Part shown: positions 10,901-21,720 of the stretch, in pieces
Layout of the letters: each line of letters begins with the position of its first letter
Position numbering within the stretch: position 1 is the stretch's first letter
The notes under the pieces: generated by a model
Database searches by the model: none
What the model was told of the DNA's origin: nothing
The model's input: the letters and a program-made list of their open reading frames with translations, nothing else
Assembly: GCA_900312665.1 (NCBI GenBank)
Contig: ONZQ02000003.1
Span: 268,648-332,647, forward strand
DNA: 64,000 nt
DNA from: Cephalotrichum gorgonifer
Taxonomy: Eukaryota > Ascomycota > Sordariomycetes > Microascales > Microascaceae
Direction of reading: 5' to 3'
Position numbers and translations under genes: made by a program

Positions 10901-12604
10901 CCTCCGGTGCGGGCAAGCTGAATATTCGAGATGAGGTCGCCCGGGCTGGGTGAATGGGGCGAACGCCCCTCCCGTGAAGATAATATGGTAGTACGTCCTT
11001 GGGAAACTGGTCGCTGCACCGACATGGACTGAAGAACAGCCTCTTTTCGAAGGTTGGCACTGCTCCTCGAGGGAGGGGGGTGACTGGAGGCGGAGTTATG
11101 TAGAGCGATCCCCTTATCTTGCTCGTCCGCTCCGATCCTCTCTCGCTCGCGCTTGAACTTTTCCTTGAGACGGTTTAGCGGGTCCCCGCGAAGGGCATTC
11201 GGAAGCTGACAGGAGGTGTAGCGAATCATGCTCTTTTCAGTGTGCAAAACCTCCTCCGTCAGCCCGAGGTAGTTATAGGCGGTGGCCAGCGTCACACGCT
11301 GGAACCGCGTTAGAATGAGATGGACAATCTGTGCCGTTGCCTTAGGATAGGTTTTTATCAGGCGGCGGAAGGCACTCGCAGGGATTATGGCAATCGTGGT
11401 GTCGACAGTAGCACGCGCAATGAGGTCCGGGTGAGCAGAGCCGGAGGTATGTCGGCGCTCCAAAGTGGGGCGAGCAGGGCGAGCAGAGGAAACAGAGGGA
11501 GCAGGGCGAGCGGGGTTATGTACGTGTCCATCTTCACTTTCGAGGGAAATGGGAGGGATCTTGGATGTGGGCGCGGTACCGGCTGGTTGCGCTGAATGTT
11601 GAGCTCGGGTTTTGTAGCTAGGGGAGCCGTCGGTTGGTGGCAGAGTTCCAGACCTTGGACCAAAGGGATCGGCGAAGGAAATCGAGGGATCTGACGCGTG
11701 AATCGAGGCTCGATGAGTTCGCTTGGGATGACCCGGGGTTGATGCTGCTGAGTCCTCCTCCACCTGACTTACATTCACTCCTTCGGTGAAGAGCGACATG
11801 ATGGAAAATAGCGAGGACATGGGAACGCCGTTACGGACTTCGGTCAGGAGCTGGTATTTCTGATGGCCATTACCAAGGCCACTGTCGTCTTCGCCCGAGG
11901 ATTCGTAGTGAGGGTCAGTGAGTATATCGCCGACCTGCGTTCTTTGGCCTGATTTCACGAAGATGTCGACCTGGCCGTCAACAACGATACAGAACCCCTT
12001 CTCTTCCTCTAGGTTCAAGGTCTCCCCGGCGATCAGTTTCCTGGTCTGCATACTCCGAGTGAGTTCGTGGAACACCGGCCGCTCAAGATAGCCGAATATC
12101 TTGATGGCGCTCAGAAATTCATCCAAGTAGCTTGATAGCCCATACTTAGCGCCCTCCTCGTGAGTACCCGGGAACAGGTCAACATCGGGCTCTTTCCTCT
12201 GCGGCTCTGGCGGGAGGCGCGAGTACATGTTGAGGACACGATATCTAACAACCCAGCTGGCTGCAGCAACTACAGCGGCGAGGATGAGAGCCCTGGATAT
12301 ACATGGTTAGTAGAGTGCTTATTCGTGTAGTCGGCAGTCGCAGCCGGTAGGACAAAGTAAAGCCTTACAGAGTTGTGAAGTTCATCGTCACCGTCAAGCT
12401 GGATGAGAGGAGAGAGAAGAGTAGAGTTGGGATCGTGATGGTGGACAGGCGGACGGTCCAGTAGAGAATGGATGAGACGGTGTGAAGTAGGAAGAGCACC
12501 AGGCGGCCTACAAAACCGGTCCAGGTATTTTGCTCCTGGCTGGATGCGAGGAGTTCCTCAGCCGTCCTGACGGCAAACGAGGAAGCATTTTCGTGGACGT
12601 CCAT
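7901..12604 (-). CDS. NTE1: Lysophospholipase NTE1 (neuropathy target esterase homologue)
   Basis: Exons 12604-12369, 12292-9336 and 9264-7901 join to 1518 residues, the normal fungal NTE1 length. The N-terminus has hydrophobic segments at about 31-75 and 79-94 that anchor it in the endoplasmic reticulum. The middle holds cyclic-nucleotide-binding-like domains (for example around [22 protein letters not shown] and [13 protein letters not shown]) separated by Ser/Pro-rich linkers. The C-terminal patatin domain has the oxyanion motif GGGGARG (about 1218-1224), the nucleophile motif GTSIG with Ser1248, and the catalytic Asp of DGG at about 1366. The enzyme deacylates phosphatidylcholine and lysophosphatidylcholine. 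The last intron acceptor was set so as to give the family sequence [11 protein letters not shown]; using the nearer CAG would break the frame. Both catalytic residues are intact. Confidence 0.96.
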
Positions 12605-13260
12605 TGTTATTGAAAGGTGAGACTTGTGAGAGCTTGCAGGAGTGAGGATAGCTTGTTGCTTGTAGCTTCAGGGCATTAAAAATGACCGTCACCTTCTCGC
12701 GCTAGATTTCATGACGAAGGCGGAGGCGAAGGCGAGCCCAGTCTATGAGGGGAAGCTATGCGAGGTTGATGAGAAGAGATGCTCGGAATGGCAGGGGAAA
12801 GAGGTTCCCGTGACGATGGTGTGTAATAAGACCAAGGGTATTAGGTTGAGGTACATAATGTAGGTGCACGTTGTTTGACATGTGGAAGGGAAGACGAGTT
12901 GAAGGTCGGAAGTAGGACGGAGATCGGTGATACCTCGGTGGTAGATCCGATGTTTAGGCGTCAACCGCGCGTCCTTTAATTGTCATAACAGCTGGTGGGG
13001 CAATGAAGGTACTTGCTGTCAAGGAGTCACTTCTTCGGCAGTTCGATGACCTCATTCGCTCGTCGCGCGGGAAGCAAGTGCCACCCTCGCCGATGCCCCT
13101 CCACTACTGCCTTCAAGCTGCATCTAATTTTTGCTGTCGGAGCTTCAAGTTGTCAACATTAGTGCTGCACGTCCCCGTCTTAAGTACCCACAGCTTCCTT
13201 CCTATCGTACTTTATAAATTTTGTCTTGGCTCGACTGCGCTGCCCTCAAACAAAGCGAAG
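12605..13260. other. Divergent promoter region NTE1/GPN2
   Basis: The two start codons face away from each other across 656 bases. I see no gene. A TATAAATT element at 13213-13220 lies close upstream of GPN2. Confidence 0.5.
13213..13220 (+). promoter_or_regulatory. Candidate TATA element of GPN2
   Basis: TATAAATT occurs about 41 bases before the GPN2 ATG. The short distance would leave only a very short leader, so it could also be incidental. Confidence 0.3.
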
Positions 13261-14362
13261 ATGCCATTTGCGCAACTCGTGCTTGGCAGCCCCGGGGCTG
13301 GCAAGAGCACCTACTGCGATGGAAGTACGCGAGCCCCTCCCTCGATACATACGCCCTCCCCCATACCATCCCGGAGACTAACCTTGCGATAGTGCATCAG
13401 TTCCTCGGAGCCATCGGCCGAGCGTGCTCAGTCGTCAACCTCGACCCCGCCAACGACCGCACAAACTATCCCTGTGCCATCGACATCCGCAACCTCGTCA
13501 AGCTCGAAGAGGCGATGGCGGACGACAACCTTGGCCCCAACGGCGGAATGCTCTACGCACTCGAGGAGCTAGAGCACAACTTCGAGTGGCTCGAGGAAGG
13601 GCTGAAGAGGCTGGGGGAGGACTACGTGCTGTTTGACCTCCCCGGCCAGGTCGAGCTATACACGCACCACGACTCGCTCCGCAGGATCATATTCAAGCTC
13701 TCAAAGATAGGGTACAGGGCACGATGATCTCATCTACCTCCCCCGCTTCCCCCTGCCACGTATGGACACGCGTCTAACCGATAATCGCGATACAGCTAGT
13801 CGTCGTGCATCTATCGGACTGCATATGCCTTACCCAGCCCTCATTATACATCTCCAACCTACTCCTCTCCCTCCGAGCCATGCTCCAGATGGACATGCCT
13901 CACGTCAACGTGCTCTCCAAGATCGACAAGATATCCACCTACGACCCGCTCCCTTATAACCTCGACTACTACACTGATGTGGACGACCTCTCACGACTTG
14001 AGCCGATGCTAGAGCGGGAGACGAGGAACGGCAAGTTCAGCCGCCTGACGGCGGCCATCGGGAGCATGATTGAGAGCTACGGCCTCGTGAGGTATGAGGT
14101 TCTGGCGGTCGAGAACAAGAGGAGCATGATGCATCTTCTCCGAGTCATCGACCGGGCTGGCGGCTACGTCTTTGGTGGGGCGGAGGGTGCGAACGATTCC
14201 ATTTGGCAAGTCGCTATGAGGAATGAGTCGTCGATGGTAGATGCGATCGACCCACAAGAGCGGTGGATAGACCAGAAAGAGGCTTACGATGAGATGGAGA
14301 GGCTGGAGGACGAGGAGCAGGCGAATCGACTGGCTAAATCCGACATGGACATGGAGGAGTAA
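13261..14362 (+). CDS. GPN2: GPN-loop GTPase 2
   Basis: Exons 13261-13324, 13393-13718 and 13796-14362 join to 318 residues. The Walker A motif GSPGAGKST is at 9-17, the family-defining Gly-Pro-Asn loop at 69-71, the G3 region DLPGQ at 103-107 and the G4 motif SKID at 171-174. The first intron splits the ATG codon of the conserved GMHQFL. The second must join KIGYR to LVVVHL; the only boundary that does so leaves a GC donor (AGG|GCACGA) with a normal CTAAC branch site and CAG acceptor, so this looks like a GC-AG intron. GPN GTPases help assemble and import RNA polymerase II in the cytoplasm. The acidic, charged C-terminus is normal for the family. Confidence 0.94.
13719..13795 (+). other. Putative GC-AG intron in GPN2
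   Basis: The 77-nt interval begins GCACGA and ends ATACAG with CTAAC about 20 nt before the acceptor. The nearby GT at 13712 would lead straight into a TAG stop with this acceptor. Protein conservation on both sides supports the GC donor. Confidence 0.7.
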
Positions 14363-15232
14363 TGCCGTCGCTCGTTCACGCCTGCAGTTGTTGTTCCCAT
14401 CATCGGACTGCCGAGCACCGATTTGAACTCGCATCGACGCTCCAGATACGCACCAACATGTCTTCATCCTTGAACTGACACGAAAGTTGGCAAAGGAATT
14501 GGAAGCGTGGAAGGCCGTTGGGATATAGCTTTCTAAGTTGTCTTCCCGACGATGCTATAAGCTACCCCTTTGATGCCTCAACTATACCCTACGCGTCTGG
14601 TTAGTATTGGTTCCTGGGACCATCTGCGCAGGCTGCCGCTAAGTCTCGCTCGGAATGACCTGTCCGAGTTTGTAGATCATGGGTCGGTAAAAAAGGTGAG
14701 GCTCATGGCAGAACGCTAGGAAGAGTCTACGATGGCATAGATGAAAAAGGCTCGTCTTGTGTTAACGACGACGCTCGTTCAATCTTATAAAGCTGTTATT
14801 ATCTAGTATGTAGGATGATTGCATAGAGCAATCTCGGCGAGGTATGCCCTCATCCAGGGTATCATAATAAAAGTCATGTCGTCCATCGTACCATAGCCAC
14901 CAGCGCACTGCTCGAGACCTCCCGCCCGGTGCGCCGCAAGGGAAAGCTCCTCCTGCGAAAACCAGACAAGTGCCTGGCATAGCGATGACTACCGTTGACC
15001 ATTGCAGCTCGGCCCAGGCGTTAAACCAGGTGGCGGCAGAACCTGGTATGGCGGAGAGCTGTCGCGCGGCTTGGCCGAGGCGGACGCTGGGATAAAGGTA
15101 GAGCCGGCACATCGTGGAAAGGGCCAAGGGGGCCATTCGACCCCCAAGCCGTGATGAAAGCTTGATGAGCCTCGTAGTCCGTTCGAGCGTGTCAGTCTGC
15201 CTCCCGCTCATGAAACTCAGCCCACAATGCCT
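14363..15232. other. Convergent intergenic region GPN2/POP5
   Basis: No gene is supported. A 149-codon frame on the minus strand (14762-15211) begins 22 nt after the POP5 stop but shows no domain, has odd composition and no splice or start context that sets it apart, so I do not call it. Confidence 0.4.
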
Positions 15233-15902
15233 TCACCCTTCTTCACCCACCGAGTCATCCGACTCATCCACCATCATCTCATCCCCGCCACCATTCTGCC
15301 CAAACAACGACGTCAGTGTAGCAGAGCTGCTGGCTGCGGCGTCATCCCTCGCCTCCAGGATGAGCTTCCTCGCCCTCTTCACGGCCTCCTGCTCCGCCTT
15401 CCGGATGGTGCCGCTCACGTGCACGACGCGGAAGATACAGGTTGAGCCCTCGGGAACTGGGACCTGGTCCATGAAGGTCAGGGCGGCCCATACGAGGCGG
15501 TAGTGGGTGCGTGATGTCTTAATGATGAATGTTGAAGTTGCACGGGAGAGGTATTTCACTTTTATGAGTGAAGTGTGAGCATTTCCACATCTCGGTTTCC
15601 ATAAACAATGAAGAAAAAAGGGGAGGAAAGGGGGGGAGGTGGGGCAGGCGAGTAAGGGTGAATGGGAATAAGGTGAAGTGATATATACCTGAGAGATTGC
15701 TCTCCGTGGCCCCGAGGCCGTAGTCTCCAAAGAGGGTCGCGACGGCCGACTTGATGCCGCGAGAGAGAGTCTGGGCGTTTACATGGTCGACTGTCGGCCG
15801 GTGGAGGGCGACGTAGTCGGGGACGTTGGCAGGGGCGGGCCTCGACGTATCGGGGGGGTACAGGATGTTGACGAGGAGATATCTCTCTTTCGTTCTGACC
15901 AT
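15233..15902 (-). CDS. POP5: Ribonuclease P/MRP protein subunit POP5
   Basis: Exons 15902-15689 and 15558-15233 join to 179 residues. The protein starts MVRTKERYLLVNILYPP, the typical N-terminus of Pop5, and continues with GDYGLGATESNLSVKYLS and a core of hydrophobic strands with TSTFIIKTSRTHYRLVW. The intron (130 nt, GTATAT donor, AAAAG acceptor) splits the codon for Val in SVKYL. The C-terminus is acidic and low in complexity. Pop5 is a shared protein of nuclear RNase P (tRNA 5' processing) and RNase MRP (rRNA processing). It is divergently placed from cnxE with 418 bases between starts. Confidence 0.92.
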
Positions 15903-16320
15903 CCTGGCGCGATTCGTGGGTGGGAGCTTACAAGATGGTTGATGAAAGATTTTGGACTTGGCGCGATATGCGTGTGAGTGGCTGCCAATTGGCGGTTGGA
16001 TGCACGCTAAGAAGCTAAGCACTGAGTGTGCCGAGCGTCAGTGGGGGGAGTGTTACTCTACAGCAGTACTGATGACTAATCGGCGCCAAAGCTACCCCGC
16101 CAAGTATTACGAGCTGATATTAGTTGATGGCTCATACGATAGCTTCAGGAAATGGACGCACTGTCAAGCAAGACCTGAGCTATCGTGAGCTGACGTCACT
16201 CACCAGTCCCAACATCAATTTGACCAAGATCATAAATTTTCTTCTTCCTAGCAATTGGGGAAAAGGGACCTGTGAAAAAACAATCTGCCATCGTCCTTCC
16301 GTGATAGTTACGCCTGCGCC
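15903..16320. other. Divergent promoter region POP5/cnxE
   Basis: No gene. It holds a perfect palindromic CRE at 16191-16198 and AT-rich DNA near the cnxE start. Confidence 0.5.
16191..16198. promoter_or_regulatory. CRE-type bZIP site TGACGTCA
   Basis: This is the full palindromic 8-bp cAMP-response-type element bound by ATF/CREB bZIP factors in fungi. It lies 123 bases before the cnxE ATG and about 290 before the POP5 ATG. Confidence 0.5.
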
Positions 16321-18508
16321 ATGAGCTCCACGCCGCTAAAGGCGGCTATCCTCATAGTCTCGACCACGGCCGCCAAGGATCCCTCAGCCGACGCGTCCGA
16401 GGCGGTGTTGAGGGCCGTGTTCGGCGACGAGGCGGGGAAATGGGAGGTCACCGAGACGGCAATCGTGCCTGATGTGACGACACAGATCCAGCGCCAGATC
16501 ATGGGCTGGACCGACGGCGCAGATAGTGTTAATCTCGTTGTGACTACGGGGGGAACCGGTTTCGCCAAGGGTGATGATACCCCAGAGGTATGACGCCCAG
16601 GATACGGGATGAACCTACCTTGGTATTTCTCGGACGTCGCTGATTTGAGTGCGATAGGCCGTTACGGCGATTCTTCATAAGCAGGCACCTGGTCTGGTGC
16701 ACGCTATGCTCTCTTCCTCGCTGACTGTCACTCCATGTAAGCCTACTGATATACCCCTTCTAGCCCTATACCTGCCGGGATATGCGTAGATATTCACAAT
16801 ATCCACCCCATGTGTAGTTGCCATGATGTCTAGGCCGGTGGCCGGCGTCCGGAACAGCACCGTCGTTGTCACGCTTCCGGGGTCGCCCAAGGGCGCGAGG
16901 GAGAACCTCCAGTCCATCATCAAGACTCTGCCGCATGCGTGCCTTCAAGTTGCCGGGGCGGATTCGAGGTCTCTCCATAAAGGAGGGGTGAAGAAGCTGG
17001 AGACCGAGGCTGGGGTATCTGCTCAACCTAGTGCTACCCCTGCCTCGGGAGGGTCTTGTTACCACCACGGATACGGACATGGACACGGACACGGACACTC
17101 TCACGGGCACGGGCACGGGCACGGGGCGCTAGTTAGACACACCAAGCCCGATACCAACCCCATCTCCAACGATCCCAACCTAGGGCCTAGCCGCCGCTAC
17201 AGGGCTAGTCCCTACCCCATGCTCGACGTGCCCGAGGCCCTGGATCTAATCAAGAAGCACACCCCGGCACCCCAAATCACCACCTCCAAAGTCAACCCCG
17301 ACCTCGTCGGCTCCGTCCTAGCCGAGGACGTGACAGCGCAGGAGAACGTCCCCGCCTTCCGCGCGAGCATCGTCGACGGATACGCCGTCGTCGTCCCCTC
17401 GGACGGCAACATGCGCGGCACCTACCCCGTCGCCTCCGTCTCCCACGCCGCGCCCGGCGAGCGCCCGTCCCTCCAGGAGGGCTCGATAGCCCGGATCACC
17501 ACCGGCGCCCCGCTGCCTCCCGGCGCCACGAGCGTCATCATGGTCGAGGACACCGTCCTCAAGAGCATGACACCCGACGGTAAGGAGGAGGAGGAGGTCG
17601 AGATCCTCGCGGAGGGCAAGGTCAGGGAGGGCGACAACGTCCGCGAGGTGGGCAGCGACGTGTCGCAGGGCTCCAAGATCCTCTCGCGCGGCGAGAAGAT
17701 CTCCGGCGTCGGCGGCGAGCTCGGCCTCCTGGCCGCCGTCGGCGTCTCGGGGGTGAGGACCTACCACCGCCCCGTCGTCGGCGTGCTCTCCACGGGCGAT
17801 GAGATCGTCGACCACGACAGGCCCGGCGCCCTCCTCCTCGGCGAGGTGCGCGACACGAACCGCGTGACGCTCCTGGCCGCCGCGTGCCAGTGGGGGTACG
17901 AGGCCCTGGACCTCGGCATCGCGAGCGACGCCCCCGGCTCGCTGGAGGAGACGCTCCGCGACGCCCTGCGCCGCGCCGACCTCGTCATCACCACCGGCGG
18001 CGTGTCGATGGGCGAGCTCGACCTGCTCAAGCCCACCATCGAGCGCTCCCTGGGCGGAACCATCCACTTCGGGAGGGTGAACATGAAGCCGGGGAAGCCC
18101 ACGACCTTCGCCACCGTCCCCGTGAAGGACAACGCCGGCGAGCGCTCCGCCAAGCCTATATTCTCCCTCCCGGGGAACCCGGCGTCCGCGCTCGTGACGT
18201 TCCACCTCTTCGTGCTTCCCGCCCTCCACATCCTCTCGGGCGAGGAAGTCCCCGGCGCCCCGACGGCGACGGTCGTGCTCGCGCATGACCTGCCGATGGA
18301 CGCGGGCAGGCCGGAGTATCACCGCGCCCACGTGTCCGCGGGCCCAGACGGGAGGCTGTGGGCAAGTAGCACGGGGGGGCAGAGGAGTTCGAAGGTGGGG
18401 AGCTTGAGGAGGGCTAATGCTCTGCTCAGCATGCCCAAGGGGGAGGGGTCGCTCGGGGCGGGACAATTGGTGAAGGCGTTGTTGATTGGAAGCATTGGGC
18501 CGGCCTAA
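16321..18508 (+). CDS. cnxE: Molybdopterin biosynthesis protein cnxE (gephyrin-type MogA-MoeA fusion)
   Basis: Exons 16321-16587, 16658-16736 and 16818-18508 join to 678 residues. The N-terminal domain is MogA-like (adenylylation of molybdopterin) with TTGGTGFAKGDDTPE at 75-88 and AGVR after SRPV. The C-terminal domain is MoeA-like (molybdate insertion): it includes FRASIVDGYAV, RITTGAPLPPG, GVLSTGDEI, DTNRVTLLA, TTGGVSMGELDLLKP and FSLPGNPASA. The same E-then-A fusion is known from Aspergillus cnxE and animal gephyrin. Between the domains is a Gly/His-rich tract at about 196-218 with ten His in 20 residues. The product completes molybdenum cofactor needed by nitrate reductase and xanthine dehydrogenase. 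All domain motifs are intact. Confidence 0.95.
17057..17125 (+). repeat. GGACAC-type repeat encoding a His/Gly linker in cnxE
   Basis: A hexanucleotide-like repeat alternates Gly and His codons at residues about 196-218, between the MogA and MoeA domains, beginning with Cys-Tyr-His-His. Confidence 0.8.
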
Positions 18509-19099
18509 GCCAGGAATATGGGTTCTGGTTTAGGATATGTATGTTAATGTGTTACCATAACAGGCTCTAAACTAGAATACATTCACGACCTGAAAGGAAG
18601 CAGGACCCGGCGACTTCTAGTACAACGGCGCTGACGACAGGGGACGCGTTGAAAGGGGGGTACTTTATTATCGCTTCCTGGGCGAAATAGCTCTCCCATC
18701 CGGGACTGCACAGCGGCGACCCGGCTCTTGGAGCCTTCCTCTTCTTGTCCTCCGCACGGCTCCATGGAGAACCCCTATCCTATAACATGCTGATGATGTT
18801 GGTACACGTAACGGAACACTTCAAAAACTCGTCCGCTTTGCCGAGTTTCTCTAGTTCTCTCCCTAAAAACGCCGTACCGGATGGGTGGTAGTTGTAAAAA
18901 AAACACAAAGAACCGCTTTGCCCATCGAAAAAAAGAAGAAAGATCCCATGCTGGATAACCTAATACACGAAAGAAGAAGAAGGAGAAGAAACCAAATTTA
19001 AACTTCTCCCCCCTACTGGGCGTATGGTTCGGGCCATTCGTTGGGCCATTAGTTCGCCGGTCTCGTTTGGTTGCCCCAATGATTGGTCGAGAGGGTTCT
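18509..19099. other. Convergent intergenic region cnxE/VMA16
   Basis: No gene seen. It contains A-rich runs near 18896-18945, likely parts of two 3' untranslated regions. Confidence 0.5.
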
Positions 19100-20020
19100 C
19101 TAAGCCGAATCGCCCATGTCGGGTGCCGAAGAGGCGACGAGGAGGCCTACGATGAGGCCGAACAGGCCGAGGATAGAGCTGAAGATCTCGACGACGAGGA
19201 TCTTGACGAAACTGGTGATGGGCGCATGGTTTAGTCAGTAAACTTTGCCCCTCCTCACGCGCAAGGAAGTCCCGATAACAAAAGCAGAGATGTTCGGGAC
19301 CAGCCAGGATCGTAGCGATGGTAAGAAACTCACAGGGTAGGGTTAGCAGCATCCGCGAGCGCCGCGCCACTCCCGTTAACCCCGACCGACACGCCGCAGA
19401 TGAGGTTGGCCATGCCTACGGTGAGGCCGCCCCAGAAGATGGCGAAGCCGGTGTAGGCGGCGGAGGGGGAGTGCAGGGCGCGGCCCTGGAGGGCGGTGAT
19501 CTTGCTCGTGAAGACGATGGCCATGATGAGGCCGTAGATGGCGACGACCTCGCAGAAGATGATGGAGATGAGGTTCTTGGTTCGGATGCGGGGGGCGCGG
19601 ACGCCGGCCCCGAGGATGGAGCTTCCCGTGATAAAGATACCCCTGCCCGGCGTCTGTTAGGAAACCTAGCTATCGATGATGAAGGGAAGGTGGGGGGAGG
19701 GGGAGAAGTGATTGGGAGAACTCACCATGCGGCGCCGACTACCGAGAGGCCAATGCACAGTCCGATTCCTATATTCGCCCACGCGTACGGCGAGACGGTT
19801 TCAATGAAGAGGCCGGGATTGAAGGCTTCGCCGTTTCCGGTGAATAGCATATCTGCGACATAGATAACCCGCACCAGTCAGCTTCTACAATCCTCTTCCA
19901 GGCCGAACAGAGATGCGGGTGTTAATCGCGCGCGGCATAGGTATAATTGGCTTGCGTACAGAGTCCCACCACAACCACGGCAGACCAGAGGCCGCCCAGC
20001 CCGTATGTGAGCGTCGACAT
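19100..20020 (-). CDS. VMA16: V-type proton ATPase proteolipid subunit c''
   Basis: Exons 20020-19960, 19852-19726, 19642-19334 and 19211-19100 join to 202 residues. The protein is very hydrophobic, with about five membrane segments. The conserved proton-carrying glutamate is in [11 protein letters not shown] (Glu94), and a second Glu174 lies in [11 protein letters not shown]. The order of motifs ([21 protein letters not shown]) distinguishes c'' from the shorter c and c' subunits. The subunit is part of the Vo rotor that acidifies vacuole and Golgi lumens. All four exons keep phase, with donors GTACGC, GTGAGT and GTGAGT. It is divergent from TOA2. Confidence 0.94.
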
Positions 20021-20244
20021 ATTTCGCGAGCTCCCCGGTGTCTAAGGGGCGGTGGAGTCGTCGTAGTCGATAGTTCGGTTTTGGGGGGAGGGTCGAGGAG
20101 CTTCCGTGGTGTCGTCGAGCTTTCGACGTTTCGTTCGAATTAGCAAGCTGGAGCCAAGAGCTTGGGAATACCAGGTTGTCTCTCGGTGCTGGTGCTCTGG
20201 GCGGGCAGGTGCTCCTGGTCCAGCATTAAACTGCAGCCTCGAAT

Positions 20245-20250
20245 CACGTG
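20245..20250. promoter_or_regulatory. E-box CACGTG in the VMA16/TOA2 promoter
   Basis: The hexamer is the core recognised by bHLH factors of the Cbf1/Pho4 kind. It is one of two CACGTG sites I found in the divergent promoters of this window. Confidence 0.4.
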
Positions 20251-20349
20251 CAATCAACAATTGATCAGTCAGCAGGGAACATTGGCGGAGTCACAATATC
20301 CACCCAAATCCACCTCCCCACCCCAAACCTTCCCCCATTCCTATTTCCC

Positions 20350-20357
20350 TATAAATA
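20350..20357 (+). promoter_or_regulatory. Candidate TATA box of TOA2
   Basis: TATAAATA is 136 bases before the TOA2 ATG, a plausible spacing for a fungal promoter. Confidence 0.4.
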
Positions 20358-20492
20358 GTGACCTCCCCAACGAACATCTCCATCAGCACCGAACGGGGGA
20401 TAACGCGTGAACGCTTCAAGCCCCAAAGGAGAAGACAAGGACAAAGGAAGGAAATCTCCTTAGGATAAATTTTGCATAAGAAAGCAAAAAAG

Positions 20493-21069
20493 ATGGCGAC
20501 CGGAGCGCAGTCTTTCTATGAGCTTTACCGGCGTAGCAGGTACGGTGGTTGCCTGTTTCTTGGAATTGGAAGCTGCTCCTGCTACACCGAAATGCTAACT
20601 TGACGACTCCTGTGTTTTCTCTGAGTAAAGCCTCGGCATGGCTCTGACTGATACGCTGGACGATCTCATCAGCGACGAGCGCATCAACCCGCAGCTGGCG
20701 ATGAAGATCCTGGGGACCTTCGACCAGGCCATCACCGAGGCGCTGCAGAAGCAGGTGAAGGCTCGACTCACGTTCAAGGTGAGTTTTTATTTCCTTCATT
20801 CCCTTCTTCTTCCTCTCTCTACCTGCTGTTCTTTGTGCCCTCCTCGGCTGTCACATTTTCCTCAGCCCGGTCGGGAAAGAAACACGAGGCTGACGAAGGG
20901 GGTGGGACGTCACTTGTAGGGGAGCCTCGATACATATAGGTTCTGTGACGAGGTCTGGACATTCTTGATCCGCAATGTGGTCTTCAAGATGGACGGGTCG
21001 AGCCAGACAGTCTCGGCAGACAAGGTCAAGATCGTCAGCTGCAACGCGAAGAAGCCCGGCGAGACCTAG
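20493..21069 (+). CDS. TOA2: Transcription initiation factor IIA small (gamma) subunit
   Basis: Exons 20493-20539, 20631-20778 and 20920-21069 join to 114 residues, close to the family length. The N-terminal four-helix part shows [21 protein letters not shown] and [17 protein letters not shown], and the beta part shows [13 protein letters not shown] followed by [16 protein letters not shown] strands. With TOA1 it stabilises TBP on promoters. The final exon starts at an acceptor giving [13 protein letters not shown], as in the family. Introns are 91 and 141 nt with GTACGG and GTGAGT donors. Confidence 0.95.
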
Positions 21070-21720
21070 AAGCGAGACATGAGGCTGTGTGTTTAAGGGG
21101 CGGGGCGGGTGGAGGATACATACGAAGTACGATTCGACGTACGCCGCCGCCCCGTTTGTCAGCGGTGGTCTGGAAGGGATGGTCATTAGGTTGAATGTTC
21201 GCGTGTACCATTTTTTGCATCGGATCTGGCGTTTACGGAAGGGTGGATGGTTTCCCAGGACAGAAACCACGGTTTGGGGGGGTTTTCATTTTGCGGACTG
21301 CTTTCAGGGTTATGTGGTTACAATTACATACGAGTTGAGCTCTTAGAGGGGAGGAAATAGCAATAAATACACTGGATTTGGGGAGATCATGCGTCCTGGA
21401 CGTCTCGCTCATGGTGTGGTGTGTGGTTTTGAAGTCACTGTGAAGCTCTCTATTAACTCTGGGAGCTCGCTGCATAATATTTGAATGCTTTGGTTGTGTT
21501 GTTGTCTGGTCTGCGAAGCTGGTGCCTTGTACTTGTACTCTTGGGCGCCGTATGTTCCAGCCTGGCATGAACCAGACCACCCGCCCACCTGGATAATTCC
21601 CACCCCACCACAACTAACAAGTAACAAGTAACCTGTGCTCCCCGAGCTTGGCTGAACCTTAATAACCTCGACCTCACTCCCAGCTCCATCCTATCCACAA
21701 TCAAGACATCGCCAACCACA
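21070..21720. other. Intergenic region TOA2 to TMEM42-like gene
   Basis: No gene seen. The right end is a pyrimidine- and CA-rich leader before the next ATG. Confidence 0.5.

Larger units (their letters stand above)
20021..20492. other. Divergent promoter region VMA16/TOA2
   Basis: No gene. A CACGTG box lies at 20245-20250 inside ATCACGTG, and TATAAATA at 20350-20357. Confidence 0.5.

Noticed and set aside
13003..13392. 129-codon plus-strand frame overlapping the GPN2 start
   Set aside because: It runs through the first GPN2 intron in another frame; it has no domain and the GPN2 model explains the DNA.
14405..14470. T-arm-like GAGTTCAAATC on the minus strand
   Set aside because: The T stem does not pair for five bases and no D or anticodon arm fits.
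14762..15211. 149-codon minus-strand frame just downstream of POP5
   Set aside because: No recognised domain, no splice structure, not in an expected promoter context; could be revisited with transcript data.
17318..18466. 382-codon antisense frame opposite cnxE
   Set aside because: Shadow of the MoeA domain coding strand; no family resemblance.
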